A stretch of DNA of 64,000 bases from Pseudoalteromonas citrea (GCF_000238375.3 NZ_AHBZ03000015.1:434001-498000), one strand, 5' to 3'. Positions 1 through 8,868 are shown, counted from the first letter of the stretch. The notes: generated by a model not told the origin, from the sequence alone. Numbers and translations are program-made.

Positions 1-481
1 AGGCCATACGTGTTTCATACGTTAAGGTTTGTACAGCCATTGCTAAATTTAACGAACTATATTCAGGGTTGGCTGGAATACATACGTGGAAGTTACACAG
101 TTGTAACTCTTCATTGGTTAAACCGCTATTTTCACGACCAAACACCAATGCAACAGGACCCGTATTTGACTCTTTAACCAATTTTTCAGCACATTCTCGA
201 GGGTCAACCATTGGCCACGATAAGGTACGTGACCGTGCACTAGTACCAATGGTTAATGCACACCCATCAATCGCTTCCGATAAGGTATTAACTGTGGTTG
301 CAGCACCGAGTACATCAGTGGCACCCGCAGCTAGAGCACTCGCATGACTATCAACTTCACAAGCAGGGTCAACCAAATAGAGCTTGGATAACCCCATTGT
401 TTTCATCGCGCGTGCGACTGAACCAATATTGCCTGAGTGAGATGTATTTACTAATACAATGCGAATGTCTTCTAATGCCAT
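1..481 (-). CDS. trmJ: tRNA (cytidine/uridine-32-2'-O-)-methyltransferase TrmJ (3' part outside window)
   Basis: The minus strand reads from an ATG at 481 to the window edge without a stop, giving a protein that starts [20 protein letters not shown]. This is the N-terminal half of a SPOUT (SpoU-type) RNA 2'-O-methyltransferase: the [16 protein letters not shown] segment is its N-terminal motif, [14 protein letters not shown] is the SAM-binding knot motif, and [17 protein letters not shown] is the last conserved SPOUT motif. TrmJ methylates the ribose of tRNA residue 32. It is divergent from suhB, the same arrangement as trmJ/suhB in Escherichia coli, which supports TrmJ over other SpoU enzymes. 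The C-terminus is cut by the window end. Confidence 0.9.
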   Translation of the reverse strand, partial: MALEDIRIVLVNTSHSGNIGSVARAMKTMGLSKLYLVDPACEVDSHASALAAGATDVLGAATTVNTLSEAIDGCALTIGTSARSRTLSWPMVDPRECAEKLVKESNTGPVALVFGRENSGLTNEELQLCNFHVCIPANPEYSSLNLAMAVQTLTYETRMA

Positions 482-617
482 CGTTATAAGCCCTGATAAA
501 AATAATGCGGGAGTTTAGCACAGCTTGCGAACAGCCCCATAGTAAAACCCGCAGGAAAAAAATTAGTTTTGAAAGATCAGTCAAGTACAAAAAACAACCA
601 ACTTAATTTCATAATTA

Positions 618-648
618 TTGTTTACTTTGTAGCAAAAGTCGCTAAAAT
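618..648 (+). promoter_or_regulatory. Candidate sigma-70 promoter of suhB
   Basis: In the 215-bp divergent spacer, TAAAAT at 643-648 resembles a -10 box. TTTACT at 621-626 (16-bp spacing) or TTGTTT at 618-623 (19-bp spacing) could serve as -35. It lies about 50 bp before the suhB start. Pattern match only. Confidence 0.3.
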
Positions 649-696
649 ACGCCGGCTTGAAATAATACTGTTCTTTTACAACCCAAAGGTAATGCT

Positions 697-1500
697 ATGC
701 ATCCAATGTTAAACATTGCGGTACGCGCTGCGCGTAATGCAGGTAAAGTGATCTTACGTGCATGTGAAGATTTATCAAAAATCGAAGCTCAACAAAAAGG
801 TAGCAACGATTTTGTTACGAACATCGACAAAGACGCTGAAGCGATCATCCGTGATACGATTTTAAAAGCTTTCCCTAATCACTCATTAGTAGGTGAAGAG
901 TTAGGTGTAATTGAAGGCTCTGATGCAGATTACCAATGGGTTATCGATCCACTTGATGGCACAACCAACTTCATCAAGGGCATTCCTCACTTTGCAGTAT
1001 CAATTGCATTAAAAGTGAAAGGTCGTGTCGACCAAGCTGTTATTTATGATCCAATTCGCAGTGAATTATTCACCGCTTCTCGTGGTCAAGGCGCTCAGCT
1101 AAATAATACCCGTATTCGTGTAACGAAAAGCAATGATATTGCAGGATCAGTATTAGCAACTGGCTTCCCGTTCAAACAAAAGCATCACTTAGATGCTTAC
1201 ACTGAAGCATTCAAAGCATTATTCATCCACACTGCTGACATCCGTCGCGCTGGTTCTCCTGCGTTAGATATGGCGTATGTTGCTGCAGGTCGTATTGATG
1301 GATTCTTCGAATTAGGTTTAAAACCTTGGAATACAGCTGCTGGCGAATTACTCGTTAAAGAAGCCGGTGGTATGGTTATGGACTTTGCAGGTGGTGCAGG
1401 TTACAACCAAAGTGGTAATGTGATTTGTGGTTCACCAAAGCTTTGCCAACTTGTGGTAAAAGAAATTCGCCCTGTATTGACTGAATCTCTACTGTGCTAA
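697..1500 (+). CDS. suhB: Inositol-1-monophosphatase SuhB
   Basis: 267 aa, normal length for SuhB. It belongs to the inositol monophosphatase family of metal-dependent sugar/inositol phosphatases. In E. coli SuhB also takes part in rRNA transcription antitermination. Visible motifs are GEELG near residue 68, the metal-binding motif WVIDPLDGTTNF near residues 81-92, and the C-terminal WNTAAGELLVKEAGG. The family motif there is WDxAAG, whose Asp is a metal ligand; here the codon is AAT (Asn). Catalysis may be altered while any RNA-polymerase role is kept. It is followed by a clear hairpin terminator, so it is probably monocistronic. Confidence 0.93.
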   Translation: MHPMLNIAVRAARNAGKVILRACEDLSKIEAQQKGSNDFVTNIDKDAEAIIRDTILKAFPNHSLVGEELGVIEGSDADYQWVIDPLDGTTNFIKGIPHFAVSIALKVKGRVDQAVIYDPIRSELFTASRGQGAQLNNTRIRVTKSNDIAGSVLATGFPFKQKHHLDAYTEAFKALFIHTADIRRAGSPALDMAYVAAGRIDGFFELGLKPWNTAAGELLVKEAGGMVMDFAGGAGYNQSGNVICGSPKLCQLVVKEIRPVLTESLLC

Positions 1501-1514
1501 TTTAAAAAGTTTTG

Positions 1515-1541
1515 AAAAAGGAGGCATTAGCCTCCTTTTTT
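1515..1541 (+). terminator. Rho-independent terminator after suhB
   Basis: Stem AAAAGGAGGC / GCCTCCTTTT with a short ATTA-type loop, running into a T-tract, 15 bp after the suhB stop. Confidence 0.85.
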
Positions 1542-1566
1542 ATTATTCAATTACTAACCTTCCTAC

Positions 1567-2373
1567 TTAATTTTGTGGTTCATAATACGGGTTTTGCAGC
1601 GTAATCTTTCGCGCATTGTCCATGGGCAAAGCTGCTATTTTTGCTGAAAAATATCGCTCGAATAACATATCAAACTCACCATTTTGCTGCATTAACGCCA
1701 AACCTTTTTTCAGCGCTTCTGCTACCTCGGGCTTTTCTTTACTTACGAAAAAATAGAATGCACTTGGGTAATACAAATACAAGTTTGGTAGGATCACAAG
1801 ATCTTCACTGTGTTGATCTGCCAGCTCTGAGCTTACCTCGATAAAAGAGCGAGGAAAGTAGTCAATTTTGCCCCTGATCACCATCGCAAACATAGCTTGG
1901 TACTTAGACATTGGCCGAACGGGTAGGTCATTAAATGCGAGTATTTTTGTATCAGGCCAATCATGGCCCTGAACCGCAGTTAATTTAGCTAGCTGCTCCT
2001 TATTTTGTACTTTTTCAAAGCGTGGCAAGTGACTACGTTTTACCAATAAAGCACGTTTGCCAATAAATCCTTTAAACAAGGGTACTGGGACAGCGATCGC
2101 CAGCTGCTCGCGTTCAGGGCTAGTCATACTCCAATGCAGATCCACCTCACCACGACTTAAAGCCAGCAACGTACGCTGTTGATGTGGATGCACTTCAATA
2201 TGCTCAATTTTCATCTCAAGCTGCGCAGCTTGTAACGCCTTATCTAGCAATTCATATAAATATAAATCACGGTCATAGAGTGCACGCTGCTCCTTAGCAA
2301 CATATAAACTAGATACCGCGTATGATGTACAAGCCCAACTACACAATAGGCACAGCCATATGAATTTCCCCAT
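1567..2373 (-). CDS. Periplasmic solute-binding protein (family 3-like), orphan
   Basis: 268 aa. A signal peptide (MGKFIWLCLLCSWACTSYA, about 19 aa) is followed by a type II periplasmic-binding fold of the SBP_bac_3 kind, judged from the overall pattern: a repeated-lobe layout, the segment LALSRGEVDLHWSMTSPERE and the C-terminal LKKGLALMQQNGEFDMLFERYF. No permease or ATPase gene is adjacent, so it may be a stand-alone sensor or binding protein rather than part of an ABC importer. The ligand cannot be read from the sequence. A distant relative sits inside the T6SS operon at 21020-21739. Confidence 0.75.
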   Translation of the reverse strand: MGKFIWLCLLCSWACTSYAVSSLYVAKEQRALYDRDLYLYELLDKALQAAQLEMKIEHIEVHPHQQRTLLALSRGEVDLHWSMTSPEREQLAIAVPVPLFKGFIGKRALLVKRSHLPRFEKVQNKEQLAKLTAVQGHDWPDTKILAFNDLPVRPMSKYQAMFAMVIRGKIDYFPRSFIEVSSELADQHSEDLVILPNLYLYYPSAFYFFVSKEKPEVAEALKKGLALMQQNGEFDMLFERYFSAKIAALPMDNARKITLQNPYYEPQN

Positions 2374-2496
2374 ATGCTCGCTCCAAAGTTGTTTTCAATT
2401 AAGCTACACGTTCGTGCCCCGTTACTCAAGAGTTATCACCTGAACTTGAATAATAAATTTAGCGCTATTCTTTATATCAACTCATTTCACACATGA

Positions 2497-4356
2497 CTAC
2501 ATAGTGCACTCTTGTGCCATACTTTGAATACTTACCACAGGTGCAGCTGGTTTGCGTCGATTACATACAAACAAATAACTATTTCGATAACGCTTCGCTT
2601 CTTTTTTTGCATCGGTTGCCAAGGCGGCAACTTGATGGCTATTGTGACAACTCTCTAAATCAGGTCTCACTAAACCGATTGATAACGTTAATAAAGGAAC
2701 GAACTGCTTTTGCCCTTCTCGGTTAGTCGCCCAATAACCACCAGCATCAACATGCTCAGAAGTAAAAAATGCTTTAGATTGTAGTTCAAACTGATTGATT
2801 ATTTGATGACACACTTGCTCAGCATCTTGACCATCAAACACCACCATAAAATCATCACCACCTATATGCCCAACAAAGCACTGACTTTGAGCACATACTT
2901 CAACACTTACATCTGCCAATAATTTAATGACACTATCACCGCTAGCATAACCATATAAATCATTGAATTGTTTGAAGTGATTCAAATCAACATAGGCTAA
3001 CGAAAAGCTCTTTTGAGTTCGTAAACGTTGCTCTATTGCTTCATTAATTGCCACATTCCCAGGTAACATCGTCAATGGGTTCGCATGTTGAGCATGGCGG
3101 ATTTTTTCTTCTGTAATATGCTTTAAAATATCACGCAGCGGTGCAAGGCCTAGGTATTTTTCATCTCGGGTTACGATAATATGGCGGCGAATATCAAACT
3201 CTTGTTCTGTGATCTGCTGACTTACCACATCCAATTTGGCATTTTCATTAACAATGAGAGGTTGCTTATCCATCAACTCAGTTACAGGCTTTTTCGCATA
3301 TAAAGCATGACCATAAGGTGCGGCAAATACCTCGGTCAATTGGTCTCGATGTAATAAACCTACCGGCTGCTGAAATTCATTGGTCACGGCTAAGCTCATT
3401 AGTAGCTTATTTTTTTCAAAACGCTTATGAGCATCTTTACAGCGTGTGCTTTGATCAATGGCACCTTCAATTTGCGCTAACAACCCCACAGACATTGTCA
3501 TTTCACTATTTCCCCCTGGTGGTCGCAACCGTAATTGCGCAACTTGGGCTGACTCTAAAATGACAGGAGGTTCATGAGCAGGTCTTGCAAGTAAAAACCC
3601 CTGTGCATGATCTATACCTAGCTTTTCCAGTAATGTTAGCTCTTCAAGCCGTTCAATACCTTCCGCTATCACCGACGTATTAGTCACTTTGGCTAATTCA
3701 ATAATAGATTTTAAAAACTCTCTTTTTACCGCGCTTTGGTCACAGTGATCTATAAAGTATCTGTCGACTTTGACAAAATCAGGGCGCAGCTCAGACCACT
3801 GCTTTAAACCTGAATAGCCTGCCCCTAAATCATCAATTGCAATGTTAAAGCCGAGCTGTCTATAGTGCTCTATCGTCTTCAATAATAAGAAGCCATCATC
3901 CACTTTATCCTGTTCAGTCACTTCAATGACCACTCTATTCGCTGATAAACGATATTTTTGCACTAAGTGGAGCGTCTCCCCTTTCGGGTGGCTTGGGTCG
4001 AGTAACGTATTTGGGCTAACATTGATAAATAATTTACCCGGTAAATCTAGCTCAACAAAACGAGCAATGGCTTTTTCGCGGCACAGTAATTCCAATTCTG
4101 ACAATTTGCCATGCTCACTGGCAATAGCAAAAAGTCGATCAGGAAACTCTAAGTTAGAATCTGTGATCCCCCTGCTAAGAGCCTCAAAACCAAGCACATG
4201 TTGTTTTGAAATATCATAGATTGGTTGAAATAAAGTGCGTACAGCGCCTTGCTGTAATAATTCTTCTAACGTTTTTAAATCAAGCGGGGAGTTAATAGGC
4301 GCATTGTCCACTGCATTCAGACCAAAAGATTGAGTAATAATCGAACACGCTATCAA
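2497..4356 (-). CDS. EAL-CBS-GGDEF cyclic-di-GMP protein
   Basis: 619 aa, no transmembrane segment seen. The N-terminal EAL domain (about residues 30-265) carries FEALSRG, IDDLGAGYSGL and VIAEGIE, so the phosphodiesterase residues appear present. The middle (about 300-420) looks like a CBS pair (PVTELMDKQPLIV then HIIVTRDEKYLGL). The C-terminal GGDEF domain (about 430-590) has IGGDDF in place of GGDEF; Asp for Glu is a conservative change, so cyclase activity is uncertain. It likely works as a c-di-GMP phosphodiesterase tuned by a nucleotide bound at the CBS pair (inference). The listed start is a TTG; an alternative start slightly downstream (GTG near 4313) is possible. Confidence 0.85.
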   Translation of the reverse strand: MIACSIITQSFGLNAVDNAPINSPLDLKTLEELLQQGAVRTLFQPIYDISKQHVLGFEALSRGITDSNLEFPDRLFAIASEHGKLSELELLCREKAIARFVELDLPGKLFINVSPNTLLDPSHPKGETLHLVQKYRLSANRVVIEVTEQDKVDDGFLLLKTIEHYRQLGFNIAIDDLGAGYSGLKQWSELRPDFVKVDRYFIDHCDQSAVKREFLKSIIELAKVTNTSVIAEGIERLEELTLLEKLGIDHAQGFLLARPAHEPPVILESAQVAQLRLRPPGGNSEMTMSVGLLAQIEGAIDQSTRCKDAHKRFEKNKLLMSLAVTNEFQQPVGLLHRDQLTEVFAAPYGHALYAKKPVTELMDKQPLIVNENAKLDVVSQQITEQEFDIRRHIIVTRDEKYLGLAPLRDILKHITEEKIRHAQHANPLTMLPGNVAINEAIEQRLRTQKSFSLAYVDLNHFKQFNDLYGYASGDSVIKLLADVSVEVCAQSQCFVGHIGGDDFMVVFDGQDAEQVCHQIINQFELQSKAFFTSEHVDAGGYWATNREGQKQFVPLLTLSIGLVRPDLESCHNSHQVAALATDAKKEAKRYRNSYLFVCNRRKPAAPVVSIQSMAQECTM

Positions 4357-4430
4357 TATTTTATGACATTTTTATTGCAGGCAGTAAAATTGTCCCTATA
4401 AAGAGCTATTATAAAAGATAGAACCACCAT

Positions 4431-4465
4431 AAAAAAACCAGTGCATTAGCACTGGTTTTTTTATT
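4431..4465. terminator. Bidirectional terminator
   Basis: Stem AAAACCAGTGC / GCACTGGTTTT with loop ATTA, flanked by A and T tracts on both sides. It is placed to end the DUF6172 gene (minus). The EAL-CBS-GGDEF gene starts on its far side. Confidence 0.85.
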
Positions 4466-4482
4466 TTAAAATGCAGTTTTAT

Positions 4483-4794
4483 TTACTCTGCATCTTCGTA
4501 ATCAACATCATCAGAAGAAGCTTTAAAGCCATGTTTTACAAGTACCTCTAAGTAAAAAGAAGGTTGTTCTAAACGCGCAGCTTCGTCAATGCATTTGTTA
4601 ATTTCATGGACTTTAATAACATCTGCTTGAGATTCAGTGTGACCAAATCGACAGTCAAAGTCCCAATAATCAACACCCGCTGGTAACGTTTTATTACGCT
4701 CACGACGAAGATATTTTTTCACTTCGTATTTTATCGCGTCAACTAAACGAGCAGGTTTTAGCTTAGGGTGTGTCAAAGCAAAAGTTTTTTTCAT
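4483..4794 (-). CDS. DUF6172 family protein
   Basis: 103 aa. Starts MKKTFALTHPKLKPARLVDA and contains the segments KYLRRERNKTLP and GVDYWDFDCRFG, which I recognise as typical of the short, uncharacterised DUF6172 family of proteobacteria. No signal peptide or membrane segment. The gene stands alone between a terminator and the PAAR gene's upstream region. Function unknown. Confidence 0.75.
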   Translation of the reverse strand: MKKTFALTHPKLKPARLVDAIKYEVKKYLRRERNKTLPAGVDYWDFDCRFGHTESQADVIKVHEINKCIDEAARLEQPSFYLEVLVKHGFKASSDDVDYEDAE

Positions 4795-5090
4795 GATGAT
4801 CTCTGTGTCAGGACAGTTTAATTCAAGTCTGCCGAATGGTAGAAGTTAGTCTATCTATTTTACTGCAATTTATGCACGGTAGCGAATACTAAAGCAGCTT
4901 TCTCTAATCCCTTTATAATTTCAGATATGAATTTCAGCAACAAGCACGCCCGATTGCTTTAAATACTCCAAAACGACACTGATTGTACCTAACACTTAAA
5001 TTCAGCCAAGGGACTTGTAAGTTTCTATTGCAGTTCATAGTCAGTTGAGTAGACTCTTTAAATATATCAGCATTTATAGAGTGAACTATT

Positions 5091-5384
5091 ATGCCCGGAC
5101 TCCCTGCGGCCAGAATTACAGATATGCATGTTTGCCCTATGGTCACTGGCGTGGTCCCCCATGTTGGCGGACCAATATCAGGGCCGAGTGTCGCCAATGT
5201 TCTAATCGGTAGCTTACCTGCTGCCGTGGTGGGTGATTTAGCAGTGTGTGTTGGTCCACCCGATAGTATTGTCAAAGGCAGTGTGACTGTACTTATAAGT
5301 GGCCGACCGGCGGTACGCATGGGTGATATGACAAGTCACGGCGGTAATATTGTGCTTGGTATGCCCAACGTATTAATAGGGTAA
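5091..5384 (+). CDS. PAAR domain protein (T6SS spike tip)
   Basis: 97 aa and consists of a PAAR domain only: starts MPGLPAARITDMHVCPMVTG, with repeated short Gly/Pro/Asp turns (GDLAVCVGPPDSIVKGS, GRPAVRMGDMTSHGG). PAAR proteins form the metal-stabilised cone that sharpens the VgrG trimer and can carry effectors. There is no C-terminal effector extension here, so it would act with separately encoded cargo. It is the only plus-strand gene of the T6SS locus, converging on the cyclase gene 39 bp away, which links it to the cargo region. Confidence 0.92.
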   Translation: MPGLPAARITDMHVCPMVTGVVPHVGGPISGPSVANVLIGSLPAAVVGDLAVCVGPPDSIVKGSVTVLISGRPAVRMGDMTSHGGNIVLGMPNVLIG

Positions 5385-5394
5385 ATAATGAATA

Positions 5395-5416
5395 AATGGG
5401 GTGATATCACCCCATT
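5395..5416. terminator. Convergent hairpin between PAAR and cyclase genes
   Basis: A perfect 22-bp palindrome centred on GGGGTGATATCACCCC lies in the 39-bp gap between two converging genes. No long T-tract, but the placement suggests a shared terminator. Confidence 0.55.
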
Positions 5417-5423
5417 AACCTGA

Positions 5424-6659
5424 TCAAAAGCCTAAGTTAAGATTTTCATACTCTTTTAACGGGAAGCCTTTCATGGTGCCATGTCTGTCGAGCCATTCAA
5501 CAAGAATTTTCATCCATTGATAGCCTAATTTAAAATTCCAAATCGGGTTAAACAGTGGTACATACTTCATTTGCACTAACTGAGCACGCAAGGTGCGCAC
5601 ATCCTGCTCGCTTTCCATGATCCAAATACGGCCATCAGGGAAATACACTACCGCTTCATAGTCGAGCTCATCGACCATAGGTCGTCCCGCTTCGTCACTG
5701 TGATGTACAACCCAACCTCCACTGCCCGCTTTCATACAACCTGCATTCACACGAACAGCTATTTCTTCAAGCAGTAAAGATAAGTTCCCCGTATGTGCAC
5801 CTTCTTGCCTACCATATTCCTCATACGTGCGAATAAATGTATCGCTGCCATCCACATCTCGTTGTAAAAAATTATCTTTCTTACCATTGGTTGCAGCGCG
5901 AACCACTTGTTGCTCTTCTTCAGAAAAAAAGCGCTCTTTGGGAAATACCCCCCACAAGTCATAATCGCCCGTTTGTACCCCTTTGAAATTAGACGGTGCT
6001 TTGGCGCCATAGCCTAAAGGGTTCGTCAAACCACATAACTGTATATACGTTTCACCCGTTTCCAATGTCACATTGTGTTTTCGCGCATCAGCACACGCAG
6101 AGGCTAAAGTACTATCTTGAGAATAACATACTGCCCAGTCACTGCTATTTGGACTGTATGCCCTTGACCCCTGTTGTAATGACGCAACCTTAATCAACAC
6201 AAAATTATGATGCTGCCCGTCTTTTGCCGCAGCAGTCACGGTATACATATTGTCAGTGACTTTTGTCTCTTTATAGTGCTTTTTTGCTCTAATCATCAAC
6301 GCCGGCAAGCCTGTACGGCGCGTTTCAGATATATACAGAGGAATTGACATCGCACCATACTTGTTAATAGCTTCAGCAACTTTGTTCTCTTGCCAGCCTA
6401 CCGCTTTACCCCCAGTGCCCTTTTTGCCTAAGGCTGGATCCGCTAATACAAAGCCAGCCATGGGCCCCCAGTCACACGACTTGGCTTTTACATGGTACCC
6501 TTTGGTTGCATAACCTTCATTAATTAGCTGTGTCGCATAGATACCCACAGCACGAGTAGACACAACACTATTTGTTTCTTCTGCTACTTTCGCAAATACA
6601 GCAGAATGCGCCTGCGGTATACCCGCTAATAGTTCCGCATTTTCGATGCCATTTTTCAC
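5424..6659 (-). CDS. ExoY/edema-factor/CyaA-type nucleotidyl cyclase, probable T6SS effector
   Basis: 411 aa. Residues about 48-70 read EGYATKGYHVKAKSCDWGP, matching the class II adenylyl cyclase toxin motif (ATKG..V.GKSSDWGP in anthrax edema factor, ATKG in ExoY). K53 and K60 would be the nucleotide-binding lysines; K58 sits at the position of the catalytic His of edema factor. GDYDLWGVFP (D232, D234) matches the metal-binding TADYDLFALAP motif, and GGWVVHHSDEAGRP (H320, E323) matches the GDVVNHGTEQDN region. Members make cAMP, cGMP or other cyclic nucleotides inside eukaryotic cells and need a host activator (calmodulin, or F-actin for ExoY). The start is GTG with a strong AAGGAG site that overlaps the stop region of the upstream channel-like gene, so the two are translationally linked. 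No signal peptide. Last gene of the T6SS operon, next to PAAR. T6SS delivery is inference. Confidence 0.85.
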   Translation of the reverse strand: MKNGIENAELLAGIPQAHSAVFAKVAEETNSVVSTRAVGIYATQLINEGYATKGYHVKAKSCDWGPMAGFVLADPALGKKGTGGKAVGWQENKVAEAINKYGAMSIPLYISETRRTGLPALMIRAKKHYKETKVTDNMYTVTAAAKDGQHHNFVLIKVASLQQGSRAYSPNSSDWAVCYSQDSTLASACADARKHNVTLETGETYIQLCGLTNPLGYGAKAPSNFKGVQTGDYDLWGVFPKERFFSEEEQQVVRAATNGKKDNFLQRDVDGSDTFIRTYEEYGRQEGAHTGNLSLLLEEIAVRVNAGCMKAGSGGWVVHHSDEAGRPMVDELDYEAVVYFPDGRIWIMESEQDVRTLRAQLVQMKYVPLFNPIWNFKLGYQWMKILVEWLDRHGTMKGFPLKEYENLNLGF

Positions 6660-6668
6660 GGCTGCTCC

Positions 6669-8795
6669 TTAATAATACGTGATAATTGTTGTAATAAAGA
6701 TCAATGTGCTGAGTATTGGCCAAAACCACACCCCGGCAATTTTTTTGTAAAATTTAGCATCTCCACCCAATGCCTCAGCCTTATAATATTTATGGGCGAT
6801 ATACATAAACATCGAAGCAAGTAAGTACAGAAGGAAATAAAAGATTTCAAAGTACACCACTTCGTCAATCTGCAAATGCTCTCGAATACTGTAGTGCGCC
6901 AGCAATATAGTAAAAACAACCGCGGTAATGTTATTTCGTAAATCACCATAAGGGGTATACGCCATGCTCACGATACAGGCATACAATAGGCACACCATCA
7001 CCATGACGGGCAATAAAGTAGTCACAAATGGCCCGAGAAACTCTCGTTCAATATTGATGCTGTAATTCAATTCAGGGCTAATATCTTGGTTTACAAAACT
7101 ATCCATACCAAAGTTAGTGTTATAGTTTTGGAAAGTATATTTGTAATAGCTTTGCTTTAAACGCCACTCCTCCATCACAATGTCTGCCGCCATCGCGGGG
7201 TTGTCCATTTTGCCTAGTTGCTCATACGCTTCTAGGTCGGGCACCAAAACAATATTACTCCCCAAATCAGCGCTATTGAGTCGCAAAACGATATTCTTAT
7301 GATCAAAAGGGTATTTGGAATAATCAAATTGTTGGCGCGTTTCTACCGAAAAATACCAACCAACTAAAAGCCCGCCATTATCCAACTCTTTGCGATATTG
7401 CTCTGTGATCGTCGATTCAATTGCCTCATTAAACTTAATCCGTGCGGGAATTTCATCTCGTTGTTTTGCCGTTAGTTTTTGCCACACCAACCCAGTGAGG
7501 TGTACATTATTGGCATTCACAAATTCAATAGACTCAACATAAATTCCTGTAGCGACATAGTTTGGTTCCGCAATGCGCATTTGCAGCATTCGATTACGGT
7601 AGCTGGTTTCTAAGGCTTCTCGTTGTGCAGTAGAAGTGATCACAACCGTGCTGTGTTCTTCAATTGTATTAAAGTTGCGGGCAAACTCTAACACCATAAC
7701 CGTGCTAAAAATCAATAACAGCGAGATCGCAATATTGTTTTGTGCCCAAGTAATATGCTTGCTGCGCGTCCATAACAAAATGGCAAAAATCAATGCCGCG
7801 GCATAACACCCCACAGCAACAATGTTCATTTGTCGTCTGGCATCTTTGTCCATTTCGAACATATCTGCCGACATTCTGGTGATCAATACCCAGTTTGTGT
7901 ACGGAATTTTAGTACACGCGGCATAATGCTCATCATTATTCATTACCTCACCATTGAAGAAGAGGTAATCAAGCTCTGGGTCAAAGCACTGTTTTATCTT
8001 GTTTAAATAATCAAACTCAGGTTTTTTCGACAAACTGGTGACGTTCTCACCTTCACGGACATAAGAAAAAACAGGGTGAGAAATTAGGTTTTGTTGTTTT
8101 GAAAAAATAATCCCATAACCACCTAAACCAAATTTTAGCTTTTTCAACGACGCCGTTAAGTGGTCTAACGACACATCTGAGGGAATAACACCGAGCGGCG
8201 CTTCTTCATTCGCTTGTCCAGCTGATGAGCGATAAAAAGGCACTGAATAGGTCGTCATTAGTACATTATTTTGCGGTTCATAATACGGTTCTGTCCATAT
8301 CGGCCCCTCTTTTAAAGGCCGGTGATACCAGCTAAACTCCACATCAGGTTTATCATAATCAACCAAATCAAACTTTTTATCTATACCTGAAAGCCGTTCA
8401 TAATAAGGACTAAAATAGCGGGTATTACGGTCAAATTGAAATGGGTGAAACGTCACATTAAGCGAAAATATCTCCTCGTTTTTATTAAACGAATCCTCTA
8501 ATAACTTTGGCGCACGCTGTTTATCTTCAAGGGCAGTAATGCGCTCAGCAAAGCCATCAACAAACTGCATTGTCTCACTGAGTTTTTCACCCATTTTCTG
8601 AGATGCCGAATAAGTTTGCTGCCTAACTTGGGCTTTAATTTCTGACTGAAATCGGTCATGTTTTTGGTAAATGATAAATGTACTGTACACCGCACTTAAC
8701 GCGCTAAATACCATGAAAAACCATAACATAGGCGTGACTAAGTGACTGCCGAAGCTTTTTGCTAAATCTACGCTTTTGTGATTACTCATCGTCAT
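6669..8795 (-). CDS. Cache-like sensor fused to a pentameric ligand-gated ion channel-like module
   Basis: 708 aa with seven predicted membrane segments. Segment 1 is at about 20-43. It is followed by a large periplasmic domain (44-320) of Cache type, with YYEPQNNVLMTTYSVPFY in the usual Cache core position. Segments 2 and 3 are at about 323-344 and 354-374. A second periplasmic domain (about 380-583) contains FDYSKYPFDHKNIVLRL; YPFD is the Cys/Pro-loop hallmark of pentameric ligand-gated channels. Four final helices follow (about 586-610, 619-640, 644-668, 687-708) and match M1-M4 of bacterial channels such as GLIC in order and spacing (TLLPVMVMVCLL for M1, AVVFTILLAHYSI for M2). The topology is self-consistent. 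The gene is co-translated with the cyclase gene. It could be a sensor-gated channel serving the T6SS locus, an immunity factor or cargo; the sequence does not decide. Confidence 0.75.
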   Translation of the reverse strand: MTMSNHKSVDLAKSFGSHLVTPMLWFFMVFSALSAVYSTFIIYQKHDRFQSEIKAQVRQQTYSASQKMGEKLSETMQFVDGFAERITALEDKQRAPKLLEDSFNKNEEIFSLNVTFHPFQFDRNTRYFSPYYERLSGIDKKFDLVDYDKPDVEFSWYHRPLKEGPIWTEPYYEPQNNVLMTTYSVPFYRSSAGQANEEAPLGVIPSDVSLDHLTASLKKLKFGLGGYGIIFSKQQNLISHPVFSYVREGENVTSLSKKPEFDYLNKIKQCFDPELDYLFFNGEVMNNDEHYAACTKIPYTNWVLITRMSADMFEMDKDARRQMNIVAVGCYAAALIFAILLWTRSKHITWAQNNIAISLLLIFSTVMVLEFARNFNTIEEHSTVVITSTAQREALETSYRNRMLQMRIAEPNYVATGIYVESIEFVNANNVHLTGLVWQKLTAKQRDEIPARIKFNEAIESTITEQYRKELDNGGLLVGWYFSVETRQQFDYSKYPFDHKNIVLRLNSADLGSNIVLVPDLEAYEQLGKMDNPAMAADIVMEEWRLKQSYYKYTFQNYNTNFGMDSFVNQDISPELNYSINIEREFLGPFVTTLLPVMVMVCLLYACIVSMAYTPYGDLRNNITAVVFTILLAHYSIREHLQIDEVVYFEIFYFLLYLLASMFMYIAHKYYKAEALGGDAKFYKKIAGVWFWPILSTLIFITTIITYY

Positions 8796-8868
8796 TTTTT
8801 ACTTTCATTTTAAAATTAATAACTTGCACTACAGGACCACGATAGCCCTCAAGCGCATATAAAATAAC

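Noticed and set aside
69-347. Open frame on the plus strand at the window start
   Set aside because: It lies antisense to the clear TrmJ reading frame (481 down to the window edge) and has no recognisable content.
4934-5320. Minus-strand frame of 128 codons
   Set aside because: Mostly antisense to the PAAR gene; Pro/Thr-rich composition is the mirror of PAAR's Gly/Val codons.
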